From positions 62,001 to 126,000 of the forward strand of contig NZ_JAULRT010000059.1 in the NCBI RefSeq assembly GCF_030518215.1: DNA of 64,000 nucleotides, read 5' to 3'. The notes under the pieces were generated by a model. The model ran no database searches. It was not told the DNA's origin and was given only the letters and a program-made list of their open reading frames with translations. Shown here one piece after another: positions 47,627 through 57,794 of this stretch. The position numbers were made by a program, and so were the translations under genes. The stretch's first letter is position 1, and the number at the start of each line of letters is the position of its first letter. Source of the stretch: Gilvimarinus algae (lineage in GTDB: Bacteria; Pseudomonadota; Gammaproteobacteria; Pseudomonadales; Cellvibrionaceae).

Positions 47627-48163
47627 TCAGTCGTCCTGCCCGAGGTAGGGCGCCAGAGCGGTGGCATAGGTCTCCTGAGCCTGCATAATCAGGTCGCAGG
47701 CGTCGCGCACGGCGCCCTCGCCACCGGCGTTGTGGCTAACCCAGTGGGCGCGCTCGGCTACCGCACTGTGCGCGTTCGGTACGGTCAGTGCCAAGCCGAC
47801 GCGGGTCATGACTGACAGGTCCGGCCAGTCGTCGCCCATATAAGCGATGTCTTGGGGGGCGAGCTGCAACTCGGGGAGCAGCTCCTGCAGCGCCTGCCAT
47901 TTATCTTCGCGGCCCTGAACCAGCAGGCCGATGCCTAGATCGCGGGCGCGTCGTGCGACCAGCTCACTGGTGCGCCCAGTGATAATGCCCACCCTTACGC
48001 CACTCTTTTGCAGAGTTTTGATACCGTGGCCGTCGAGGGTGCTAAAGGCTTTCATTTCATTGCCGTTGTTGTCGAAGTAAAGTCGTCCGTCGGTGAGCAC
48101 ACCGTCGACGTCCAACAACAGCAGTTTGATACGGCGCGCCAGCGCCAAGGTTTGTTCGGTCAT
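47627..48163 (-). CDS. kdsC: 3-deoxy-D-manno-octulosonate-8-phosphate phosphatase KdsC
   Basis: A 178-residue HAD-family phosphatase with the nucleophile motif LLLDVDGVLTDG, GIITGRTS and the Mg-binding YMGDDWPDL. It releases Kdo from Kdo-8-phosphate for LPS inner-core synthesis. It stands between kdsD and lptC in the order used by other gammaproteobacteria. Confidence 0.97.
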   Translation of the reverse strand: MTEQTLALARRIKLLLLDVDGVLTDGRLYFDNNGNEMKAFSTLDGHGIKTLQKSGVRVGIITGRTSELVARRARDLGIGLLVQGREDKWQALQELLPELQLAPQDIAYMGDDWPDLSVMTRVGLALTVPNAHSAVAERAHWVSHNAGGEGAVRDACDLIMQAQETYATALAPYLGQDD

Positions 48164-48176
48164 AGACGATTCCGTA

Positions 48177-49145
48177 TTACATCACGCCGGCGCGCAGCAG
48201 GTCGTGCATGTGCAGAACTCCGACCACGGCACCGTTATCAGATTCCACGACCAGAGCGGTAATTTTGCGATCTTCCATGATTTTCAACGCTTCGGCTGCG
48301 AGTGTATCTTGCTGAATGGTTTTTGGGGCCGGCGTCATAACATCGCGAATGTGCGCCGTGCGAATGTCGACATCGCGATCAATGCTGCGGCGCAGGTCTC
48401 CGTCGGTGAAAACGCCCAGTAGCCGGCCGCCCTCTTGCACCGTGGTCATGCCAAAACCTTTGCTGCTCATCACCAGCAGGGCGTGCGAAAGGCTGTCCGA
48501 GGGCGAGACCACTGGCAGCTCGGCCCCGGTGTGCATTACATCTTCAACTTTTAGTAGCAGTCGCCGCCCGAGCGCGCCACCCGGGTGAGAGAAGGCAAAG
48601 TCTTCGGCGGTAAATCCCCTCGCTTCGAGCAGGGCAATGGCCAGCGCATCACCCAGCACGGTAGTCACGGTAGCGCTTGAGGTGGGTGCCAGTGCCAGCG
48701 GACAGGCCTCACGCTCAACGGCAATAGAGAGGTGGACATCCGCCGTCTTCGCCAGTGTTGAGTTGGGGTCGCCCGTCATGGCGATCATGGCGACGCCCAT
48801 GCGCTTAATAAGCGGCAGCAGGGTGATTAACTCGGCCGAGTTACCGGAGTAGGAAATGGGGATCAGCAGGTCGTCGCGCGTGAGCATGCCCAGGTCTCCA
48901 TGGCTGGCTTCGCCGGGATGCATAAAGAACGCCGGTGTCCCTGTGCTGGCCAGTGTGGCCGCGATTTTCTTGCCCATGTGTCCGGACTTGCCCATGCCAG
49001 AGACGATAACCCGGCCTTTACACTCGAGAATACGCTCGCAGGCGTGGGTAAAGGCTCCGTCAATACGCTCGGCTAGGGTGGCGACGGCCCGCGACTCAAG
49101 CTCGATGGTGCGCCGCGCGGAGGCTGTAAAGTCAAATGAACTCAT
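48177..49145 (-). CDS. kdsD: Arabinose-5-phosphate isomerase KdsD
   Basis: A 322-residue enzyme that makes D-arabinose-5-phosphate from ribulose-5-phosphate, the first step of Kdo synthesis. The SIS domain shows VSGMGKSGHMGKKIAATLASTGTPAFFMHPGEASHGDLG, and two CBS domains occupy about 205-320. It starts 47 bases from yrbG and 13 bases before kdsC. Confidence 0.97.
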   Translation of the reverse strand: MSSFDFTASARRTIELESRAVATLAERIDGAFTHACERILECKGRVIVSGMGKSGHMGKKIAATLASTGTPAFFMHPGEASHGDLGMLTRDDLLIPISYSGNSAELITLLPLIKRMGVAMIAMTGDPNSTLAKTADVHLSIAVEREACPLALAPTSSATVTTVLGDALAIALLEARGFTAEDFAFSHPGGALGRRLLLKVEDVMHTGAELPVVSPSDSLSHALLVMSSKGFGMTTVQEGGRLLGVFTDGDLRRSIDRDVDIRTAHIRDVMTPAPKTIQQDTLAAEALKIMEDRKITALVVESDNGAVVGVLHMHDLLRAGVM

Positions 49146-49192
49146 AGGCGTTGTGTTCGTCCGGGCCAGTCATTATACGCAATGATAGGCAA

Positions 49193-50155
49193 TCAACCGA
49201 GCAAGAGTACGTAGTAGCCAGCATAGAGTGCGAGCAGCAGCAAGCCTATGGCCTTGCCAAGCCTCGCGCCGCCGCGATGGCGGTGCAATAAGCCGCTGGC
49301 ATAGAGAGCCAGTGCCAAGAGCGCCGTCAGTCCGCCCATGGCCAGATAGTCGCGGCTGAACACGTCTGTCTCCATGGTTAGCGGCTGGATGATGCCGGGA
49401 ATTGCCATCACCGCCAGCAGGTTAAACATGTTGGAGCCGATTACATTGCCAATAGCGATGTCGTGATGCCCCTTGATAGCGCTCGCCACCGAGGCGGCCA
49501 GCTCCGGTAGGCTGGTGCCTACCGCTACCACCGTTAGGCCGATGATCAGTGGGCTGACCCCAAAAGCCAGTGCCAGCTCGCTGGCGCCGCGCACAAGCAG
49601 GTCAGAGCTGATGATGAGTAGTACCAAACCAAGAGCAAACCAGAAAAAGGCTCTGCCGCGGGTCATGGTGGGGATCTCTTCGTCCACTTCTTCAGGGTGG
49701 TGGCGCTTGCTCCAGATGATGATGCCCATGGCGCAGGGCAGCGTCAGAAGCAAGAGCCAGCCCTCAAGCCGGCCCAGTTGGGCGTCAAAGAGGAACCATC
49801 CGGCCAATGCGGTGACCAATAGCAGCAGAGGCACTTCCACTTTTAGCAAATGGTTTTGTACGGGCAGGGCGGCAATCAGGGCGGTCACGCCCAGTACCAG
49901 GCCGATGTTGGCCAGGTTGGAGCCCAGCGCGTTGCCCACGGCCAGATCGCCGGCCCCGCGCAGGCCGGCGTTAATCGAAACGATCACCTCGGGAGCGGAA
50001 GTGCCAAAGGCGACAATCGTCAGGCCAATGATGAGCTTTGAAATGCCAAAGTTACGCGCCAACGCTGCGCTACCCCCGACAAAGCGATCGGCACTCCATA
50101 TGAGGCCGACAAAGCCAATCAGGACAAGCAAAGCGGGAAACCAGAGGTCGGTCAT
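49193..50155 (-). CDS. yrbG: Calcium/sodium antiporter of the CaCA family (YrbG)
   Basis: A 320-residue membrane protein with ten to eleven helices and the two inverted alpha repeats of Na+/Ca2+ exchangers: VAFGTSAPEVIVSINA and VAVGTSLPELAASVAS. The family moves Ca2+ or other cations against Na+ or H+; the substrate is not known here. It is the first gene of the leftward Kdo/Lpt unit, divergent from mlaC with 168 bases between them, as in E. coli where mlaFED would occupy this side. Confidence 0.94.
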   Translation of the reverse strand: MTDLWFPALLVLIGFVGLIWSADRFVGGSAALARNFGISKLIIGLTIVAFGTSAPEVIVSINAGLRGAGDLAVGNALGSNLANIGLVLGVTALIAALPVQNHLLKVEVPLLLLVTALAGWFLFDAQLGRLEGWLLLLTLPCAMGIIIWSKRHHPEEVDEEIPTMTRGRAFFWFALGLVLLIISSDLLVRGASELALAFGVSPLIIGLTVVAVGTSLPELAASVASAIKGHHDIAIGNVIGSNMFNLLAVMAIPGIIQPLTMETDVFSRDYLAMGGLTALLALALYASGLLHRHRGGARLGKAIGLLLLALYAGYYVLLLG

Positions 50156-50323
50156 AGAAAACTCTCAGGGTGTGGAACGAATCTCGGATTGTAACGGTCA
50201 GAGGCAGCTCAAATAGTATCGACCGGGCGCAAATGGTATAGTGTTACGCCTCACGCAGCAATTGTCCGCGCCGCTCCCGGTGCACAGATCACTGTCAACT
50301 TGGTTCAGCAAAAGGAAAGAAAG

Positions 50324-50944
50324 ATGAAGAATTCGGGCTTTGTGGCTGTTGCCGGCCGCCTGTGGGTAATGGTGCTTTTGGCGTTGCCGATCAGTGGTGT
50401 CTTCGCCCAGGAAGCGGACCCCTACAAGGTGGTCAGCCAGGTCACCGATAAACTGGTCAGTGCGGCGCGTGCCCACAACAGCGGCGGCGATAAAGCCGCC
50501 TACGATGCTCAGGTGCTCCAGGCGCTGGAGCCAGTGGTGGCCTTTGATTACATTGCCCGGGTGGTTATGGGCGACTATTACAAAGCCGCCTCCGAGGAGC
50601 AGCGCAAAGCGTTTGCCGAGAAATTCAAGACCGGGCTGGTTTCTACCTATGCCAAGGGCATTGCTACCTATGCCGACAGCGATATTCGCGTGCTGCCGGC
50701 CAGCGAGTCCGTGGGTGATAAGCGCCGGGTGACCGTGGATCAGGAGGTCAAGTATCAGGGGGCGACCCACAAACTCTCCTACACCATGGGGAAAAACCGC
50801 GAGGGTCAGTGGAAGCTGATCAATCTGGTGCTCAATGGCGCCAACCTTGGCAGCTCCTTCAGCAGCCAGTTTGAGCAATTGGCGAACAAGTACAAAGGCG
50901 ATGTGGCCAAAGTCATTGACCACTGGGACGCCGATAAAGCCTGA
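50324..50944 (+). CDS. mlaC: Phospholipid-binding protein MlaC
   Basis: A 206-residue periplasmic protein with a signal peptide (about 1-27, GVFAQEADPY) and the MlaC fold: EPVVAFDYIARVVMGDYYKAASEEQRKAFAEKFKTGLVSTYAKGI and NREGQWKLINLVLNGANLG. MlaC shuttles phospholipid between MlaA-porin and the inner-membrane MlaFEDB. The ATG at 50324 follows AAAGGAAAG. The usual mlaF, mlaE and mlaD upstream and mlaB downstream are absent here. Confidence 0.94.
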   Translation: MKNSGFVAVAGRLWVMVLLALPISGVFAQEADPYKVVSQVTDKLVSAARAHNSGGDKAAYDAQVLQALEPVVAFDYIARVVMGDYYKAASEEQRKAFAEKFKTGLVSTYAKGIATYADSDIRVLPASESVGDKRRVTVDQEVKYQGATHKLSYTMGKNREGQWKLINLVLNGANLGSSFSSQFEQLANKYKGDVAKVIDHWDADKA

Positions 50945-50960
50945 TCTCCCCTCGCCGGGG

Positions 50961-50976
50961 TGCGCCGCAAGGCGCA
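50961..50976 (+). other. GNRA-loop hairpin between mlaC and ibaG
   Basis: TGCGCC and GGCGCA form a perfect 6-bp stem capped by the GCAA tetraloop. No T tract follows, so it may be an mRNA-stability element or the weak end of the mlaC transcript. Confidence 0.5.
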
Positions 50977-51009
50977 ATCCGGTAAGATTCCCACCCTCAG
51001 ATTGAAACC

Positions 51010-51028
51010 GCCCGCACTGGTTGCGGGC
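51010..51028 (+). other. Second hairpin ahead of ibaG
   Basis: GCCCGCA and TGCGGGC form a perfect 7-bp stem around CTGGT, ending 20 bases before the ibaG start codon. No T tract follows. It could affect ibaG translation or mark a processing site. Confidence 0.5.
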
Positions 51029-51047
51029 CTTGCCCTATGGGGATTCT

Positions 51048-52563
<1,516 letters not shown>

Positions 52564-52574
52564 CAGAGACCGCC

Positions 52575-53210
52575 ATGAGTGAAATGATCACCATCGCCCT
52601 GACCAAGGGCCGTATCCTCGAAGAAACCCTGCCACTGCTGGCGGCGGCCGAGATTCATCCGGAAGAGGACATCGATAAAAGCCGTAAGTTGGTCTTTGCC
52701 ACGAACCAACCAGATGTTCAGTTGCTGGTGCTGCGCGGCGCCGATGTGCCCACCTATGTGCAATTTGGCGCAGCGGATATGGGTATTTCTGGCAAGGATA
52801 CACTGATGGAGAACGGCGCCGACGGTCTCTACGAGCCCCTGGATTTGAACATCGCCCGCTGCAGACTGATGACCGCGGCAATCAAGGGTGCACCGCCCAA
52901 ACACGGGCGTATTCGTGTGGCGACCAAGTACGTCAATATCGCCAAGCAGTACTATGCGGCCCAGGGCAAGCAGAGCGATATCATCAAGCTTTACGGCGCT
53001 ATGGAGCTTGCGCCTATTATGAGCCTGGCCGATGAGATTGTGGATATTGTCGACACGGGCAATACCCTCAAGGCAAACGGTCTGGAACCGCGCGAACACA
53101 TCGCCGACATCAGTTCGCGTTTGATCGTGAACAAGGCGTCTATGAAGATGAAGCATGTGCGTATTCAGGCTATTATCGATGGTATAGCGGCCGCCGTAAC
53201 GGCTGGCTGA
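52575..53210 (+). CDS. hisG: ATP phosphoribosyltransferase, short (HisZ-dependent) form
   Basis: HisG condenses ATP with PRPP to start histidine synthesis. The 211-residue protein lacks the C-terminal regulatory domain of long HisG, so it should need HisZ. Motifs include [36 protein letters not shown] and [17 protein letters not shown]. hisZ is not in this window. hisD follows. Confidence 0.97.
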   Translation: MSEMITIALTKGRILEETLPLLAAAEIHPEEDIDKSRKLVFATNQPDVQLLVLRGADVPTYVQFGAADMGISGKDTLMENGADGLYEPLDLNIARCRLMTAAIKGAPPKHGRIRVATKYVNIAKQYYAAQGKQSDIIKLYGAMELAPIMSLADEIVDIVDTGNTLKANGLEPREHIADISSRLIVNKASMKMKHVRIQAIIDGIAAAVTAG

Positions 53211-53257
53211 AGCTAAATCAAATTCCCTTTTGTAGAATGTGTAACGAGCGACACGCA

Positions 53258-54550
53258 ATGATCAGCCGACTCTCAACCCTGGATGCCGACTTCAGCCAGC
53301 GCCTCAATGCGCTATTGGCCTGGGATTCCGTGTCGGACCATAAAGTGGCTGAAATCGTCGCCGAAATTATTGAGGCGGTTAAAAGCCGCGGCGATGCCGC
53401 CGTGGTGGAATACACCAACCGCTTTGATCGCCGCCAGGCCGGCTCTCTATCAGAGTTTGTGATCAGTGCTGCTGCCTTGAGAGAGGCGCTCGGTGCCATC
53501 GCCCCCGAACAGCGCGTCGCGCTGGAAGAGGCGGCCCGGCGCGTGCGCGCCTATCACGAGCATCAGAAGCAGGATTCCTGGCAGTACACCGAGGCCGATG
53601 GCACAGTGCTCGGGCAAAAAATTACGCCCATGGAGCGCGTCGGTTTGTACGTTCCCGGAGGCAAGGCATCTTATCCGTCATCGGTGCTGATGAACGCGAT
53701 ACCCGCTAAAGTGGCGGGTGTGGATGAGCTAACCATGGTGGTGCCCGCCCCCGATGGCGAATTGAACAACATGGTGTTGGCGGCGGCGGCCATTGCCGGA
53801 GTGGATCGGGTGATCACCATCGGCGGCGCCCAGGCGGTAGCCGCGCTTGCCTATGGCACTGAAACGATCGCCCGTGTGGACAAAATTGTCGGGCCGGGCA
53901 ACATTTTTGTGGCCACCGCCAAGCGCGCCGTATTTGGTCAGGTAGCCATCGATATGATTGCCGGTCCCTCGGAGATTCTCGTGTTGTGCGATGGGCTGAC
54001 CGACCCGGACTGGATTGCCATGGACCTGTTCAGTCAAGCCGAACACGATGAGCAGGCGCAGTCGATTTTGATCAGCCCGGACGCTGAATTTCTCGATAAG
54101 GTCGAGGCGGCAATGAGGCGCCTGCTGCCCGGTATGTCGCGCCAGGCTATTATCCAGCAGTCGCTTGCCGGGCGCGGCGCATTGATTCTCGCCCGGGATA
54201 TGGATGAGGCTGTGACTCTGTCAAACCGTATCGCGCCCGAGCATCTCGAAGTGTCCGTCGCTGAGCCCGAGGCGCTTTTGCCTCGTATCCGCCACGCCGG
54301 AGCCATTTTTATGGGCCGCCACACCCCCGAAGCGCTCGGTGATTACTGTGCAGGCCCCAACCATGTGTTGCCCACATCGGGCACAGCACGCTTCTCTTCA
54401 CCACTGGGTGTTTACGACTTCCAAAAGCGCAGCTCCATTATTTTTGCCTCACCCGAGGGTGCCTCTATATTGGCCGAGACTGCCTCGGTGTTAGCCCGCA
54501 GCGAAGACCTGGAAGCTCATGCCGTTTCGGCAGAGTATCGCAAGCGATAA
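53258..54550 (+). CDS. hisD: Histidinol dehydrogenase HisD
   Basis: HisD oxidises histidinol to histidine in two NAD-dependent steps. The 430 residues contain [51 protein letters not shown] and the zinc-site region APEHLEV with [21 protein letters not shown]. An ATG at 53237 adds seven residues; family starts (MISRLST) favour 53258. The usual next gene hisC is not present. Confidence 0.97.
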   Translation: MISRLSTLDADFSQRLNALLAWDSVSDHKVAEIVAEIIEAVKSRGDAAVVEYTNRFDRRQAGSLSEFVISAAALREALGAIAPEQRVALEEAARRVRAYHEHQKQDSWQYTEADGTVLGQKITPMERVGLYVPGGKASYPSSVLMNAIPAKVAGVDELTMVVPAPDGELNNMVLAAAAIAGVDRVITIGGAQAVAALAYGTETIARVDKIVGPGNIFVATAKRAVFGQVAIDMIAGPSEILVLCDGLTDPDWIAMDLFSQAEHDEQAQSILISPDAEFLDKVEAAMRRLLPGMSRQAIIQQSLAGRGALILARDMDEAVTLSNRIAPEHLEVSVAEPEALLPRIRHAGAIFMGRHTPEALGDYCAGPNHVLPTSGTARFSSPLGVYDFQKRSSIIFASPEGASILAETASVLARSEDLEAHAVSAEYRKR

Positions 54551-54664
54551 GCGAATGAGAGTTGGCCGCTGATGTTTGTTGTCGGGCTTAGGCGCTGGCA
54601 GGCGCAATAGGCCTGTCGTCCAACCAAAACTAAAAAGGAAAGACCGTTCGGAGGGGGCAGGGCT

Positions 54665-55279
54665 GTGGTGGCTGGTTACTTATTGTACATTTGTGTGGCG
54701 CTCGCGACCATTGCCCTGCCTGGGCCTGCGGTGATGCTGACGTTAAATAATGCCGTCCAGCGTGGGTTGCCAAAAGCGCTTGCCGGTATATTTGGTATCT
54801 CACTCGGAGTTCTTCTGGTGGCCCTAATTTCCGCCTCGGGGCTGGGCGTGATTATTGAGACTTCGGCCATGGCATTTACGGTGATTAAAATCGCCGGCGC
54901 TGCCTATTTGATCTATCTCGGTCTCAGAATGTTGCGTGTGAAATCGGTTCATACTAGCCCGTTGTGTGATCACGGGAGCTCTTTTGCAAAGTGTTTTGGT
55001 GAAGGTTTCCTAGTTTCAGTAACTAACCCCAAGGCGGTGGTTTTCTTTATTTCTATACTGCCCCAGTTTGTAACGCCCACTGAATCGCACAGTGATCAGC
55101 TGGTGGTGCTGTCACTTACATTTAGTGTTTTGGTTGTCTTGGTGCATACAGCGTATGCTTTGCTGGCATCGGTGATTAAATCACAATTGATGTCTTCAGC
55201 AGTTAGGTTGGTTTTCAGTCGAATCAGTGGTGGTCTGTTTATTAGTTTTGGCCTCGCGCTTGTTGGAGCCAGTCGTTAG
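54665..55279 (+). CDS. LysE/RhtB family amino-acid exporter
   Basis: A 204-residue membrane protein with six helices and family features: LATIALPGPAVMLTLNNAVQRGLPKALAGIFGISLG, KIAGAAYLIYLGLRMLR and FLVSVTNPKAVVFFISILPQFV. It exports amino acids or derivatives of unknown identity. The GTG at 54665 follows a strong purine-rich site (GGAGGGGGC). It sits where hisC lies in Pseudomonas, between hisD and algW. Confidence 0.92.
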   Translation: MVAGYLLYICVALATIALPGPAVMLTLNNAVQRGLPKALAGIFGISLGVLLVALISASGLGVIIETSAMAFTVIKIAGAAYLIYLGLRMLRVKSVHTSPLCDHGSSFAKCFGEGFLVSVTNPKAVVFFISILPQFVTPTESHSDQLVVLSLTFSVLVVLVHTAYALLASVIKSQLMSSAVRLVFSRISGGLFISFGLALVGASR

Positions 55280-55319
55280 GCTTGTCGAATTTTACCCGTG
55301 GGCGCAAGGCGGTTAACGC

Positions 55320-56462
55320 CTAAGTCCTGACGCTGCCATCCAGTGGCCGTTCGGCCACAGTCACTTCAAACTCCAGTTCCAGCGGTGCGCTGCCGGGTCT
55401 TGGGCGCAGTACGCGCACATTGACCTTGGTGCCGGGGGCGAGATCGGCCACTTCGTTCAGTCCTTGGCGTTCGGTACCGATGGGCTGACCGTCAATGTGG
55501 GTGAGAATATCGTTGCGGCGAATGCCGGCGTTAAAGGCCGGGTCGCCGGGGCTGGATTGGGTCACCAGTACCCCGGCAATGCTGCCAAGGCCAAGCTCGC
55601 TGACGATGGCGGGGTTGAGGCGCTCAACGGTTAAACCCAGCCAGCCGCGCACAACGCGACCGTATTGAATAATATCTTTGAGTGATTTCATGGCATCGTC
55701 CACCGGGACCGCGAAGCCGATGCCGACGGTGTCGAAAATAATAGCGGCGTTGATGCCGAGCAGATTGCCCTCGGAGTCGATGAGCGCGCCACCGGAGTTG
55801 CCGGGGTTAATCGCTGCGTCCGTCTGGATATAATTTTCGTAAACGCTGATGCCTAAACCGTAGCGACTCAGGGCGCTGACAATCCCCTGTGTGACCGTTT
55901 GCCCCACGCCAAAGGGGTTGCCGATGGCCAGCACGACATCGCCCACTCGTATCTTGTCCGGGTTGCCCAGCGCGATGGGTGTAAGGTTGTCCAACTCAAT
56001 TTTCAGCACTGCCAAATCGCTTTCCGGGTCGTTGCCAATAAATGTGGCGCTGGCGCGCCGTCCGTCGTGCAGCAAGACAAGAATTTCATCGGCGCCGTCA
56101 ATGACATGGTTGTTGGTGAGCAGGTAGCCCTCTTCATTGACGATCACCCCTGACCCCAGTGCTGACTGGATGCGCTTTTGCTGATCCGGGTTGCGGTAAA
56201 GCTGCTCGTAGAGTGGGTGATTGGCCAGTGGGTGGCGCCGGGTCTCAATGACTTTGCGCGAGTAGATGTTCACCACCGAGTTGGTAGCCTTGTCTACCGC
56301 ATCGGCATAGGAGGTCACCAGCTGCGGTGCGGGGCGGGGGAGGAGTTTTTCTCCACCACTGCCGGGCAGCAACTGGGGAAAAAAGGCGAACACAGCCAGT
56401 GCGACCACCAGCCCGGCCAGTGCTGGCCAGGCGAGAAATTGCAGCAGGCGTATGAGGGGCAT
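55320..56462 (-). CDS. algW: Periplasmic site-1 protease AlgW/DegS
   Basis: A 380-residue membrane-anchored serine protease with one PDZ domain. The anchor helix spans about 12-28; the catalytic triad is His119 (TNNHVIDG), Asp149 (ESDLAVLK) and Ser223 (NPGNSGGAL); the PDZ domain covers about 285-375. In relatives it senses misfolded outer-membrane proteins and cleaves the anti-sigma factor MucA/RseA to release AlgU/RpoE. A longer frame from 56561 runs over zapG and is rejected. It converges on the lysE-like gene. Confidence 0.96.
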   Translation of the reverse strand: MPLIRLLQFLAWPALAGLVVALAVFAFFPQLLPGSGGEKLLPRPAPQLVTSYADAVDKATNSVVNIYSRKVIETRRHPLANHPLYEQLYRNPDQQKRIQSALGSGVIVNEEGYLLTNNHVIDGADEILVLLHDGRRASATFIGNDPESDLAVLKIELDNLTPIALGNPDKIRVGDVVLAIGNPFGVGQTVTQGIVSALSRYGLGISVYENYIQTDAAINPGNSGGALIDSEGNLLGINAAIIFDTVGIGFAVPVDDAMKSLKDIIQYGRVVRGWLGLTVERLNPAIVSELGLGSIAGVLVTQSSPGDPAFNAGIRRNDILTHIDGQPIGTERQGLNEVADLAPGTKVNVRVLRPRPGSAPLELEFEVTVAERPLDGSVRT

Positions 56463-56493
56463 GAGCGTTTCCGTGTTGTTATTGTGTGGTATG

Positions 56494-56988
56494 TCAGCGC
56501 GCTTGCGGTGGATCTTTCTCTTCAGCTTCTTCAACGCTGGCAAAATTGCCGGTATCCCCATCGTGCAGGCCGTAATCTTCGCTCAGGGTACCCTTGCTGC
56601 CCTGGCGCTTGGGCGCCCAGTCACGCGGAGCCTCGACACTGGGTTGATCAATCTCCTGGCCCTTGTGGCCGGGCAGTTGGTGCCGGGCATCGGCCAGCAG
56701 TTGGCGGCTGATCTCCGGGGTGCTCAGCTTGAGCGCGCTTGAGGCCAGGTGCTCGTGCATGTCCCGGTAGCTTTCGTTGAGGCTATTGACCAGCTCGGTG
56801 GTGCGGGCAAAGTGTTCGGTGACATCGCGCTGATAGTTGTCCAGCGCTTGCTCGGCATCGGTGAGCCGCTTTTGCAGATCGCTGCTTCGGGTGCTGCTGG
56901 CACCGGCGCGCGATAACATATAGCCGGCGGCGCAACCGACGAGCAGGGCGATAAGAGCGGTGACAATAACCGTGGTTAATTCAAACAC
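56494..56988 (-). CDS. zapG: ZapG/YhcB family inner-membrane protein (DUF1043)
   Basis: A 164-residue protein with an N-terminal membrane helix (TTVIVTALIALLVGCAAGYMLSR) and a coiled coil (about 35-85) containing LQKRLTDAEQALDNYQRDVTEHFARTTELVNSLNESYRDMHEHLA, the DUF1043 core. YhcB/ZapG links cell division, wall synthesis and envelope control. The GTG at 56988, 8 bases after AGGAG, fits best; the ATG at 57030 would add 14 residues of unlikely sequence. It lies 31 bases upstream of algW on the same strand. Confidence 0.9.
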   Translation of the reverse strand: MFELTTVIVTALIALLVGCAAGYMLSRAGASSTRSSDLQKRLTDAEQALDNYQRDVTEHFARTTELVNSLNESYRDMHEHLASSALKLSTPEISRQLLADARHQLPGHKGQEIDQPSVEAPRDWAPKRQGSKGTLSEDYGLHDGDTGNFASVEEAEEKDPPQAR

Positions 56989-57122
56989 AAACACATCTCC
57001 TGAAAATGGACAGCATCCAGAGTCTTGCATGTTAGGTGGGTATACCGTGCGTGTAAAACTCTGAGCCGTTATTATACGGCCTTTTCCCCACTAAAGAGAG
57101 GCCGAGTGCCCAGTAGTGATTC

Positions 57123-57794
57123 ATGAGTGATTTGTTTTACCATTCCGGCTCCCATGTGATTGAAGGTCCCGTCGGCCCTCTGGAGGTGGCGGCTATGGCT
57201 GGCGGCGCCGAGGCGCCATACAGCGGGCGACACGCCTTTGCCCTAATCGCGCATCCGCACCCCCTGCACGGCGGCACCATGGACAATAAAGTGGTGACTA
57301 CCCTGGCGCGCGCCTACCGGGATCTAGGGTTGCCAGTGCTGAGGTTTAATTTCAGAGGCGTGGGCCAAAGCGGCGGTGAGCACGATCACGCCCGCGGTGA
57401 GGTGGACGATCTGCTGGCCGTGGCCGCTGCTGGTTTTGAGGCTTTGCCTGGCGCGCGCGTGCTTCTGGCAGGGTTTTCTTTCGGCTCGTCGGTGGCGGCG
57501 CGTGCCAGCTACCGACTCGATTGCCCGCATTTGACCTTGGTGGCGCCGCCAGTGCCGCGCTACGAGTTTACCGAGGGCAAGGGGTTTGCCATGCCCGTAT
57601 GCGTACTGCAGGGGGAGGCCGATGAGCGGGTGGAGGAGGCTGCGGTGCGACAGTGGGCGAAGCAATTGCAAGGGGATGTGTCCTATCACCGCTTCGCCGA
57701 CACCGGCCACTTCTTTCACGGTCGTCTGCCTGAATTAAAAGAGCAGCTTGGCGCGACCCTGCGGCGTCAATGTCCACCGGAGGCGCTGCAATGA
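57123..57794 (+). CDS. Alpha/beta hydrolase, COG2945-like
   Basis: A 223-residue cytoplasmic hydrolase of the alpha/beta fold. It has LIAHPHPLHGGTMDNKVV, RFNFRGVGQSGG, the nucleophile Ser119 in GFSFGSSVA, the acid in LQGEADERV and the His in GHFFHGRL. This small subfamily usually lies next to zapE in gammaproteobacteria; the natural substrate is unknown. Its stop overlaps the zapE start (ATGA). Confidence 0.92.
   Translation: MSDLFYHSGSHVIEGPVGPLEVAAMAGGAEAPYSGRHAFALIAHPHPLHGGTMDNKVVTTLARAYRDLGLPVLRFNFRGVGQSGGEHDHARGEVDDLLAVAAAGFEALPGARVLLAGFSFGSSVAARASYRLDCPHLTLVAPPVPRYEFTEGKGFAMPVCVLQGEADERVEEAAVRQWAKQLQGDVSYHRFADTGHFFHGRLPELKEQLGATLRRQCPPEALQ

Noticed and set aside
41633-50155. The npr-rapZ-ptsN-hpf-rpoN-lpt-kds-yrbG block as a novel cluster
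   Set aside because: This order is standard in gammaproteobacteria.
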